A DNA stretch of 39,586 bases from Methyloceanibacter sp. (GTDB taxonomy: Bacteria; Pseudomonadota; Alphaproteobacteria; Rhizobiales; Methyloligellaceae). Of this stretch, positions 7,184 through 13,594 are shown piece by piece; the first letter of the stretch is position 1, and each line of letters starts with the position of its first letter. The stretch spans positions 1-39,586 of the forward strand of contig DAOVDX010000003.1 in assembly GCA_030669345.1 (NCBI GenBank), read 5' to 3'. The position numbers were made by a program, and so were the translations under genes. A model generated the notes under the pieces. The model was not told the origin of the DNA, made no database searches, and saw only the letters and a list, made by a program, of their open reading frames with translations.

Positions 7184-8121
7184 ACTGGGTCCACGTCGGA
7201 CGCGGGTCCACCTTTAGCCCCGCCCAGGCTCTTCCGCTCCCGCGCCAGCAGATAGAGACCCGCCACGATCACGATGGCGCCGCCGCCCAATGTCCAGGTT
7301 GTGGGGATGTCGCCGAACACCCAATAGCCGGCGAACGACATCCAGATCAGGCCGAGATACATGTAAGGCGCGAGCACAGGGGCAGGCGCGGCACGGTGGG
7401 CGAGGATCAACAGCCAGTGTCCGAGCCCACCCCAGAAGCCGAGCCCCGCGAACAGGATCCACAGCCACCACTCTTGCGGCCACTGCCAGGCCGCTAAGCC
7501 AAACGGCGTCATCACCAGCAGGCCGACGAGTGGCGTATAGGTCTGCGTCACCGCCGGTGGATCGAAGGCCGCGAGATAGCGCGTAGAAATATTGTAGAGC
7601 GCGAAGCCGAGCGTCGCGCCGAGTACGAGCAGCATGGCCCAATGAAATGAGCCGACGCCGGGATGCATGACCACCAGGACGCCAAGGAAGCCCGCGCCGA
7701 TCGCCAGCACGCGATGCCAACCAACCCACTCCCCAAGAATTGGCCCGGCCAATGCCGCGACGATCATCGGTGTGAGAAAGAAGATCGTGACGTTTTGATC
7801 GAGTTACAGATATTTCAGCGCGATGAAGTTCAACACCGTGGTCACAATCATGAAGCAGGAGCGGACCACCTGGATCAGTGGCTTGGCCGAGCGCAGTGAC
7901 GGCCGGAACGCGAATGGCCACAGCGCCACGGCGCTGAACACCACATGCGTGGCGAAACGGAGCCACGTCACTTGCGCCACGGGGACGTTTGTCTCGTCCA
8001 CCAGATATTTTGCCGTGGCGTCGAGCGCGGCGAAGCAGACCGATGCCAGAACCATCAGGCCAATTGCAATCAGCCTTTTGCGAGCATCGGAAGCTTCAGC
8101 GGTGGCGGGCTCAACTGTCAT
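7180..8121 (-). pseudogene. EamA/DMT-family transporter interrupted by an in-frame stop
   Basis: Reading the minus strand from ATG 8121, the gene encodes a typical ~313-residue ten-helix EamA permease (MVLASVCFAALDATAKYL..., first half), but codon TAA at 7804-7806 interrupts it after ...NFIALKYL. The same frame continues at once with LDQNVTIFFLTPMIVAALAG and the whole second EamA domain to the TAG at 7180-7182. There is no frameshift; a single change, for example CAA (Gln) to TAA, would explain the break. A restart at the ATG at 7767 would make only the C-terminal half. The gene overlaps the tgt stop and is divergent from the DHFR-like gene. It is either a recent nonsense mutation or a sequencing/assembly error; recoding is less likely. 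The substrate is unknown. Confidence 0.85.
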
Positions 8122-8198
8122 TCGCTTATGTGCACCAATCTTTGCCTCGGCGCCATCCGTCGATAAAAGGAAGGGGCGAGTTTTATGTGGAGGACAGC

Positions 8199-8606
8199 GT
8201 GGCTGACATTCGCGCCATTTGCGCCATAGGCCTGAGCGGCCAATTGGGACTGAACGGCCGTCTTCCCTGGGAGGGGAACAAGGACCGAGAGTTTGTCGCC
8301 GACGTCGCGCGATTCTTCGACGTGACGCGCGGTCACGTGATTATCGCGGGCCCGACCACCACCGCATCCTTCCCGGCATTCGCCCTGAAGGATCGCACCG
8401 TCTGCGAGATACGCTCCGACGACGCCCCAGAAGAGGTGCTGGCCCGGTTTCCCGACCGCGTGGTCTATGTGGGTGGTGGCCCGCCAGTCTGGGACGTCTA
8501 CGCGCCCTATATCCGCCATTGGGACATCAACAGGCTGCCTTATGACGGGGAGGCCGATCGCTGGTTCAATCCGGCCTGGCTGGTGGCATCGCTCAATGGT
8601 GAGTGA
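8199..8606 (+). CDS. Short dihydrofolate reductase-like protein
   Basis: A 135-residue protein with the dihydrofolate reductase fold pattern: N-terminal strand IRAICAIG, a Met20-like loop ending in NGRLPW, then FVADVARFF, whose Asp aligns with the catalytic acid of DHFR (Asp27 in E. coli), the NADPH-site strand HVIIAGPTT, and the glycine-rich VYVGGGPPVWD block followed by a terminal GEADRWFNP resembling GDTFFP. It is about 25 residues shorter than housekeeping DHFR, mostly in the middle. I chose GTG 8199, preceded by GGAGG at ideal spacing; a GTG at 8187 is also in frame. No thyA is adjacent. Whether it reduces dihydrofolate is unproven. It is divergent from the EamA pseudogene (77 bp apart), and the downstream gene overlaps or follows closely. 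Confidence 0.75.
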   Translation: MADIRAICAIGLSGQLGLNGRLPWEGNKDREFVADVARFFDVTRGHVIIAGPTTTASFPAFALKDRTVCEIRSDDAPEEVLARFPDRVVYVGGGPPVWDVYAPYIRHWDINRLPYDGEADRWFNPAWLVASLNGE

Positions 8607-8689
8607 CGCAACGATATCGCCGTATTCCTCGGCTATTGAGCCAGCGAATAGATGGTTCTCTGGTGCACAGTGAGGGCCAGCATTCGCCA

Positions 8690-9061
8690 ATGCGCGACCG
8701 GGGTCGGGCACCGTCCGGCGCAGCCGTGAAACCCAAATTTTTGACCGATCTGTTGGAATGCCCCACGCGGACGACCCGCAAGGAGATCGCTATCGCCGCC
8801 GCAGAACCAGAATTCTCGTCCGAACAAGTCGGATTGCGATTCGCGATTGGCACGATCCTGCTGGTCGGTGCCTATGCGGCTTGGCCGATGATTCCGTTTG
8901 TTTTGGCGGCTAATATCGATCCTGGCGTCAAAGCTTGGCTCTCGGGCCTACTTGGGGCGACGCCCTTCCTGTCCAAGTTCGTGGCGATCCTGATCATGGG
9001 CCGCCCCGCATACCATTTCCTCAAGCGCACGGTCTACGACCGCATTCGCCGAAGGTTTTAA
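8690..9061 (+). CDS. Hypothetical small membrane protein
   Basis: I do not recognise a family. The convincing part of the product starts near VKPKFLTDLLECPTRTTRKEIAIAAAEPEFSS and has two hydrophobic segments, VGLRFAIGTILLVGAYAAWPMIPFVLAA and WLSGLLGATPFLSKFVAILIMGR, ending in a basic tail YDRIRRRF. It is therefore probably an inner-membrane protein with two helices. The start is uncertain: the frame is open back to a GTG at 8603 that overlaps the previous stop (GTGA), but the first ~30 residues from there look non-coding. I list the ATG at 8690 (123 residues, GAGGG 13 nt upstream). Confidence 0.55.
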   Translation: MRDRGRAPSGAAVKPKFLTDLLECPTRTTRKEIAIAAAEPEFSSEQVGLRFAIGTILLVGAYAAWPMIPFVLAANIDPGVKAWLSGLLGATPFLSKFVAILIMGRPAYHFLKRTVYDRIRRRF

Positions 9062-9162
9062 CGCGAAAACGCCTGAGCCAATCAGACGGTGATTTTGCGT
9101 GCGCGGAGCAGGGTCCGCTCACGCTATAATTGCGCGTGGCCCCGTAAATCCTTCAAATAAAT

Positions 9163-9196
9163 GCAAATAACCCCGGCCGAGTAAACTCGACCGGGG
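9163..9196 (-). terminator. Rho-independent terminator (minus strand) of the small lipoprotein gene
   Basis: The inverted repeat at 9171-9181 and 9186-9196 gives an 11-bp stem with a 4-nt loop. Read on the minus strand the one imperfect pair is a G-U wobble and the stem is followed by TTATTTG, so it points leftward. It lies about 50 bp beyond the lipoprotein stop codon and also separates that gene from the convergent membrane protein. Confidence 0.7.
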
Positions 9197-9244
9197 CTGG
9201 CATTTGCCGGAGAGATAGATCCCAAAGGGCCATCTCGTAGTCAA

Positions 9245-9355
9245 TTAGCCGAGTTTCAGCGGCTCCATGACAGTGACCTGCTCGTGGTGGCCGAAGCAGC
9301 CGCCGAGACCGATGGTCGCCGAAACAATAATGGCAAGTGCAATAAACAGACGCAT
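9245..9355 (-). CDS. Small lipoprotein, 36 residues
   Basis: A short gene running leftward from ATG 9355 to TAA 9245. The product starts MRLFIALAIIVSATIGLGGC and then has only 16 more residues, FGHHEQVTVMEPLKLG. The N-terminus is a classic lipoprotein signal: two-residue basic n-region, hydrophobic core and lipobox LGGC with the modifiable Cys at position 20. The mature peptide would be 17 residues anchored by lipid. A GGGGGACTC ribosome site sits just before the ATG, and a terminator follows the stop, so the gene has its own expression signals. It resembles entericidin-sized lipoproteins in size only; I cannot assign a function. Confidence 0.75.
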   Translation of the reverse strand: MRLFIALAIIVSATIGLGGCFGHHEQVTVMEPLKLG

Positions 9356-9411
9356 GGTTGAGTCCCCCGTTTCTTTCTGTCGAATCTGTCCCTGACTATA
9401 TCCACTTCGTC

Positions 9412-9441
9412 GGAAAAAGCTGTGACGTTTGGGCCACAGCT
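9412..9441 (-). terminator. Candidate terminator downstream of tRNA-Lys (minus strand)
   Basis: The arms AGCTGTG (9418-9424) and CACAGCT (9435-9441) form a 7-bp stem with a 10-nt loop. On the minus strand the stem runs into TTTTCC. It lies 135 bp after the tRNA and before the lipoprotein gene, and would insulate the two. Confidence 0.5.
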
Positions 9442-9575
9442 ATGACCTAAAAAGGCACAAGGCTCAGATTTTGCCGACTTCCTGCAAAGTTAGTTTTTTG
9501 GCTTCAGGTCCGTCTGCGAGGCTACCGTATCGCACCGCAACGGTCGCCTCAAAGACCCTAAGGCCTTGATTAATA

Positions 9576-9651
9576 TGGTGAGCCCGCCGGGACTCGAACC
9601 CGGGACCCTCTGATTAAAAGTCAGATGCTCTACCGACTGAGCTACAGGCTC
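9576..9651 (-). tRNA. tRNA-Lys (anticodon UUU)
   Basis: On the minus strand a full cloverleaf is readable. The acceptor arm GAGCCTG pairs with CGGGCTC (one G-U pair). The D arm is GCTC/GAGC, the anticodon arm TCTGA/TCAGA has loop CTTTTAA (anticodon TTT), and the T arm is CCGGG-TTCGAGT-CCCGG. Discriminator A and the 3' CCA are encoded (9576-9578). The 76-nt length is standard. Confidence 0.97.
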
Positions 9652-9662
9652 TCCACGGCGTC

Positions 9663-9691
9663 CATATGGGCCGCTAACTTCGGCAGGTCAA
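9663..9691 (-). promoter_or_regulatory. Sigma-70-type promoter of tRNA-Lys
   Basis: On the minus strand TTGACC (-35, 9686-9691) is separated by exactly 17 bp from CATATG (-10, 9663-9668), which matches the consensus only moderately. The tRNA 5' end starts 11 bp after the -10, so the leader is a few nucleotides at most. Confidence 0.6.
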
Positions 9692-9830
9692 CAAAACTTG
9701 GGGCCGGTGAGCCCGGGCCCATTGCCGCGCCTTCGCTTTCCCGGGGGGATGGCCCAGAAATAGGCCGTCGCGCTTCGGTGTCGCTTTCAGTATTGTCGCG
9801 CCCGATCCAAGGAATGGGGCGGGGGAAGCG

Positions 9831-10106
9831 ATGGCCGATAAAACGAGAAAGGGAGGATTCGCGCGCTATTGGCCGCGATTCTTGCTGATCATCCCATTTC
9901 TGCTTGTGGTCTGGGTGCCGTTCTATAATCGAGTAGAGCCGACCCTGGCCGATATCCCCTTCTTCTATTGGTACCAGCTGGCCGCGATTCTCATCGGCGC
10001 GGCCGTTGCGATCATCGTCTATCGGCTGGAAATGAGAATCGAGGGGGCGAATTCTGAGGACCCCACCGACGCCGATAGCTCTGGGACGCCGGGGGATATC
10101 CTTTGA
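9831..10106 (+). CDS. DUF3311 small membrane protein, symporter partner
   Basis: A 91-residue protein with two hydrophobic helices (about residues 15-31 and 45-61) separated by PFYNRVEPTLADIPFFYWYQ, the signature of the DUF3311 family. Members are typically encoded directly before a sodium:solute symporter and are thought to be an accessory subunit, as here. The charged C-terminus (about 25 residues, Asp/Ser/Gly rich) faces solvent. A GGGGGAAGC ribosome site precedes the ATG. The stop codon overlaps the TTG start of the symporter (TTGA), indicating strict translational coupling. Confidence 0.88.
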   Translation: MADKTRKGGFARYWPRFLLIIPFLLVVWVPFYNRVEPTLADIPFFYWYQLAAILIGAAVAIIVYRLEMRIEGANSEDPTDADSSGTPGDIL

Positions 10107-11629
10107 ATTTCAACCCCGTCGCCGCCAGCGTCTTCGTGGCGTTGTTTCTGTTGGTCACTGGACTCGGCTTTGCCGCTGCTCGCTGGCGCAAAGCGGATCT
10201 TAACAAGCTCGATGAGTGGGGCTTGGGCGGCCGCCGGTTCGGCACGGTGGTTACGTGGTTCCTGCTCGGTGGGGATCTCTATACGGCCTACACGTTCATC
10301 GCCGTGCCGGCGCTGGTCTATGGCGCCGGCGCCGTGGGCTTCTTCGCCGTGCCCTATACGGTGATGATTTTTCCGATTCTCTACCTGATTTTCCCGAAAT
10401 TTTGGGCCATCGCCAAGGAACGCGGTCACATCACTGCCGCCGATTATGTGCGCGATCGCTTCGATAGCCGTCTTTTGGCGCTTGCCGTGGCTGTCACCGG
10501 CATCGTGGCGACCATGCCTTACATCGCCCTTCAGCTCGTCGGCATGGAAGTGGTGATTGGCGCATTGGGGTTTCCGTCCGGCGACATTATCGGCCATTTG
10601 CCGCTCATCATCGCGTTCGTCATCCTCGCTGCCTTCACCTATACGAGCGGCTTGCGGGCACCGGCGCTCATTGCCGTGGTCAAGGACATCCTGATCTTCG
10701 TGACGATCTTCGCGGCAATCGTCATTATTCCGGTGAAACTCGGTGGCTATGGCGCCATATTCGCCGCGGTACCCCCCGAAAAACTGACATTGAAACCGCC
10801 GTCTGGCGACACGCTGGGGAGCTATAGCGCCTACGCCACGTTGGCTTTGGGGTCGGCGCTGGCACTGTTTCTCTATCCTCACGCCATGACGGGCATCATG
10901 AGCGCCTCGAGTGGCAAGGTGATCCGGCGGAACGCCGCGGCGCTGTCGGCCTATTCCTTCGTGCTCGGTCTCATTGCGCTGCTGGGTTACATGGCCATCG
11001 CCGCCGGTGTTGAAAACAACCCGGCTTATGAGGCGGGATTCGTCCAATATGGCGCGACTTTCGCCGTACCGGCCCTGTTCCTCGACTCATTTCAATCGTG
11101 GTTTGTGGGCGTGGCCTTCGCTGCCATTGCTATTGGAGCGCTCGTTCCAGCCGCGATCATGTCCATCGCCTGCGCCAACCTCTTCACCCGCAATCTCTAC
11201 AAGGAGTATATGCAGCCGGACTGTACCGATGCCGATGAGGCGCGTGTGGCCAAGATCGTCTCGCTGGTCGTGAAGGTCGGCGCCGTGGTGTTCGTTCTGG
11301 CGATCCCCAAAGCCTATGCCATTCAGCTTCAGCTGCTTGGCGGCATTTGGATTATCCAGCTTCTGCCGCCGATCATCCTTGGCCTGTTCACGCGGAGTTT
11401 CAACGCTCGAGCATTGCTGTTGGGCTGGGTGGCGGGCATGGCGATCGGCACCTATATGGCCGCCTCGCAGGGGTTCATCTCATCGATCTACCCGTTCGAG
11501 ATCTTCGGCCTATCAATCCCCGGCTATGCCGCTCTATATTCCGTCGTGGTGAATTTCCTCGTGGCCGCAGCGCTGAGCCCGGTCTTCAATCGACCGTCGG
11601 AGCGGGGGCGGGCGTCCTCCGCCCAGTGA
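10103..11629 (+). CDS. Sodium:solute symporter family permease, MctP-like
   Basis: A 508-residue integral membrane protein with roughly 13 hydrophobic segments, of the solute:sodium symporter (SSS) family that uses the Na+ gradient to import small organic solutes. Family features include the N-terminal WGLGGRRFGTVVTWFLLGGDLYTAYTF, the segment ITAADYVRDRFDSR and the long central helix set around GALVPAAIMSIACANLFTRNLYK. With the DUF3311 partner upstream, the best match I can name is the rhizobial MctP-type monocarboxylate permease (lactate, pyruvate, some amino acids), but the substrate is inferred by analogy only. The TTG start overlaps the DUF3311 stop and has GGGGG upstream. No terminator is obvious after the stop. 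Confidence 0.85.
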   Translation: MNFNPVAASVFVALFLLVTGLGFAAARWRKADLNKLDEWGLGGRRFGTVVTWFLLGGDLYTAYTFIAVPALVYGAGAVGFFAVPYTVMIFPILYLIFPKFWAIAKERGHITAADYVRDRFDSRLLALAVAVTGIVATMPYIALQLVGMEVVIGALGFPSGDIIGHLPLIIAFVILAAFTYTSGLRAPALIAVVKDILIFVTIFAAIVIIPVKLGGYGAIFAAVPPEKLTLKPPSGDTLGSYSAYATLALGSALALFLYPHAMTGIMSASSGKVIRRNAAALSAYSFVLGLIALLGYMAIAAGVENNPAYEAGFVQYGATFAVPALFLDSFQSWFVGVAFAAIAIGALVPAAIMSIACANLFTRNLYKEYMQPDCTDADEARVAKIVSLVVKVGAVVFVLAIPKAYAIQLQLLGGIWIIQLLPPIILGLFTRSFNARALLLGWVAGMAIGTYMAASQGFISSIYPFEIFGLSIPGYAALYSVVVNFLVAAALSPVFNRPSERGRASSAQ

Positions 11630-11728
11630 GGCAGAACCTGTATTATTGAGGCTTGATGACCTCGACCGCTCCCTGATTCGCCGGTAGATTGTTCAAACCG
11701 CGCCGATTCCATGAGAGGGAGGGACTCC

Positions 11729-12100
11729 ATGGCAATGCACAATCCGGGCAGCCGGACATTTCTGGCCATCGTCATAGCTGGCATCGTGGTTGGGTTCGTG
11801 ATCGCTGCGTATTTCATGCATGGAGGCGATAGCGAGACGAAAGCCAAGATGGATGCGCCTGTTGCCAAGCAACCTGCCGCCGAAAAAGCAACAGATGACG
11901 TGACGCCGCCGGACGAAATGTCGGACGACATGACGCCACCCGACGAGATGTCGGAAGATGAGGCCATGGCTGATGACGGTTTTACGCCGCCAGACGAAAT
12001 GCCTGAAGAGGCCATGTCCGATGAAGCACCCGACGCGATGACGCCTGCGGAGAACCCAGAAGAAGCCGTAGCCGAGGATCCGCCCCCAGCGAATCCATAG
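11729..12100 (+). CDS. Acidic, single-helix membrane protein with TPPDEM repeats
   Basis: A 123-residue protein of no family I recognise. Residues ~10-34 (TFLAIVIAGIVVGFVIAAYFMH) form one transmembrane helix; the remaining ~90 residues are low-complexity and acidic, with three copies of TPPDEM spaced by Asp/Glu/Ser/Met/Ala stretches. The tail is probably periplasmic and disordered. I chose ATG 11729, preceded by GAGGGAGGGA; the frame also has an ATG at 11711 inside that purine run. The gene is monocistronic, about 100 bp after the symporter, and is followed by a small hairpin. The repeat composition suggests a cation-binding or spacer role, but that is speculation. Confidence 0.75.
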   Translation: MAMHNPGSRTFLAIVIAGIVVGFVIAAYFMHGGDSETKAKMDAPVAKQPAAEKATDDVTPPDEMSDDMTPPDEMSEDEAMADDGFTPPDEMPEEAMSDEAPDAMTPAENPEEAVAEDPPPANP

Positions 12101-12106
12101 GCGGTT

Positions 12107-12129
12107 TCACCAAGGGCGAACTTTGGTGA
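12107..12129 (+). other. Hairpin after the acidic-repeat gene
   Basis: TCACCAA (12107-12113) and TTGGTGA (12123-12129) form a perfect 7-bp stem with a 9-nt loop, 7 bp after the stop codon. There is no T-run, so it is either a weak or Rho-assisted terminator or a 3'-end stabilising structure. Confidence 0.4.
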
Positions 12130-12162
12130 CGCGGTGCGGTCTCGAATTTGTGGGGCGGTATG

Positions 12163-12199
12163 CAAAAGAAGAGCCCCGGCGCGGGGAGTGCCAGGGCTC
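12163..12199 (-). terminator. Rho-independent terminator (minus strand)
   Basis: The arms 12171-12180 and 12190-12199 pair over 10 bp on the minus strand with one G-U pair and a 9-nt loop, and run into TTCTTTTG. On the plus strand the same pair is a C/A mismatch and no T-run follows, so it acts leftward. It has no protein-coding gene upstream on its strand, which supports the candidate small RNA. Confidence 0.75.
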
Positions 12200-12300
12200 G
12201 TACGCTTTACACAGAACGCTTTAACAACCCAGACCGAACAAAACTGGGTTTGAGCACCATGCCACTACCCCATTGCAGTCCGATGACAGTTCCTTGTCAG
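12163..12300 (-). ncRNA. Candidate structured small RNA (three hairpins)
   Basis: No good open reading frame explains this 380-bp gap, yet the minus strand reads as an orderly chain of hairpins. These are TGACA-N6-TGTCA (12284-12299), AACCCAG-N11-CTGGGTT (12226-12250) and a GC-rich 10-bp terminator stem followed by TTCTTTT (12163-12199). A transcript of about 140 nt starting near 12300 would end exactly at the terminator. A -10-like AATACT (reverse complement of 12299-12304) is present without a convincing -35. I do not recognise the family. A strong terminator with no coding gene in front of it is the main evidence. Confidence 0.5.
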
Positions 12301-12478
12301 TATTCTGAATAGCAACAAGAAGTTGCGGGCCTGGTCTCATCCTCGGCGGGGAGGGCGTTCAACAAGTGTTTTGACGCGCGCGGCTGCGCTTGCCCATAGC
12401 CTTGTGTGGCGCTGTCCCCCATGCACAATGTTCGCAAGTTTCGGCATGCAGCACGAATTCTCGGCGGGGTCCTAATAG

Positions 12479-13474
12479 ATGCGGTGGCGCGGTCAAAAAC
12501 AAAGCCAGAATGTTGAGGACCGGCGCGGTCAACGCCGCGGTTTTGGTTTTCCATTTCCCGGGCATGGTGAGCGCGGCGGTGGCTTCCGCTTTCCGAGCAG
12601 GGGCGGCCCCCCGCGTCGTGGCGGCGGTATCGGCATCGTCGGCGTGCTCGTCATTGTGGGCCTTATGCTGTTCTTCGGCATCGACCCCTCGGTGCTCATG
12701 CAGGGCGGTGGATCGGGTGGGGGCGCTGGTTTCCCCGACATCACCATGCCCCAACAGAGGCCCGATGCGACGCGCGTTCCGCAAAGACGCGGACAGGCGA
12801 GCGACATTCAGCGGCCAAAGACCGGCGCCGACGACGATCTCAAAGGCTTCGTGGCCGTGGTGCTCGCCACCACCGAGGACAGCTGGGAACATATTTTCAA
12901 AGGCCTTGGTCAGCGCTACCGCGATCCAAAGCTGGTGTTGTTCACGGGCTCGGTGCGGTCTGCTTGCGGAACCGGCATGTCCGCCATGGGGCCGTTTTAC
13001 TGTCCTAGCGATGAGAAGGTTTATATCGATCTCGCCTTCTATCGTGAGTTGAAGAACCGCTTTCGCGCGCCAGGGGACTTCGCCCAGGCCTATGTCATTG
13101 CCCACGAGGTCGGTCATCACGTGCAGAATCTGCTCGGCATTGCCGACAAGGTCGACAGCGCGCGCCGCCGAATGGGCAAGACCGAGAGCAATGCGTTGCA
13201 AGTCCGTATGGAGCTGCAGGCTGATTGCTTCGCAGGAATCTGGGCCAACCAGATGCAAGCGGACAAGGGGCTCATCGAAAGCGGCGACATTGACGAAGCG
13301 ATCCGCGCGGCCGGTGCGATCGGCGACGACCGCATCCAAAAGCGGACACAAGGCTATGTGGTGCCGGATTCATTTACCCACGGTTCGTCGGCTCAACGTG
13401 TCCGTTGGTTCCGCCGTGGCTATGAAAATGGGAACCTGAAGCTCTGCGACACGTTCAACGTAGATAATCTGTGA
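12479..13474 (+). CDS. Neutral zinc metallopeptidase, YpfJ family
   Basis: A 331-residue membrane-anchored protein of the YpfJ/putative neutral zinc metallopeptidase family. It begins with the family-typical MRWRG, then a Gly/Arg/Phe-rich low-complexity stretch (residues ~5-50), one transmembrane helix (~51-67) and a periplasmic catalytic domain. The zinc-binding HEVGH motif is at 209-213, inside AQAYVIAHEVGHHVQ, and the likely third ligand E245 lies in ELQADCFAG. Four Cys in the domain (about 163, 175, 250 and near the C-terminus) could form disulfides. All catalytic residues are intact. Physiological substrates of this family are not established. The gene appears monocistronic; the upstream 170 bp shows no clear promoter. 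Confidence 0.9.
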   Translation: MRWRGQKQSQNVEDRRGQRRGFGFPFPGHGERGGGFRFPSRGGPPRRGGGIGIVGVLVIVGLMLFFGIDPSVLMQGGGSGGGAGFPDITMPQQRPDATRVPQRRGQASDIQRPKTGADDDLKGFVAVVLATTEDSWEHIFKGLGQRYRDPKLVLFTGSVRSACGTGMSAMGPFYCPSDEKVYIDLAFYRELKNRFRAPGDFAQAYVIAHEVGHHVQNLLGIADKVDSARRRMGKTESNALQVRMELQADCFAGIWANQMQADKGLIESGDIDEAIRAAGAIGDDRIQKRTQGYVVPDSFTHGSSAQRVRWFRRGYENGNLKLCDTFNVDNL

Positions 13475-13594
13475 TAGCGTGACAATTATCTGTGGACGGA
13501 CGGTCAACCTGCGCGCGTATGGCGTTGATGGACCTAGGGAAAGGCGTAAGCTGGCGCGCCTGACGGAATCTGGCTAGCGGCGGGGTTCTACCAC

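Noticed and set aside
7804-7806. Programmed readthrough or selenocysteine-type recoding at the EamA stop
   Set aside because: The codon is TAA, and no downstream structure or known readthrough context is visible; a simple nonsense change or error is more economical.
9125-9130. A perfect TATAAT on the plus strand after the small membrane protein
   Set aside because: No -35 hexamer lies at a 16-18 bp distance and no rightward gene follows until the DUF3311 gene 700 bp away.
9576-9691. tRNA-Lys as an integration site of a mobile element
   Set aside because: No integrase, no partial tRNA duplicate and no composition change are seen nearby.
12204-12257. A 17-codon ATG-to-TAA frame on the minus strand inside the candidate small RNA
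   Set aside because: It has no ribosome site and overlaps the hairpin arms, so chance is likelier than a peptide gene.
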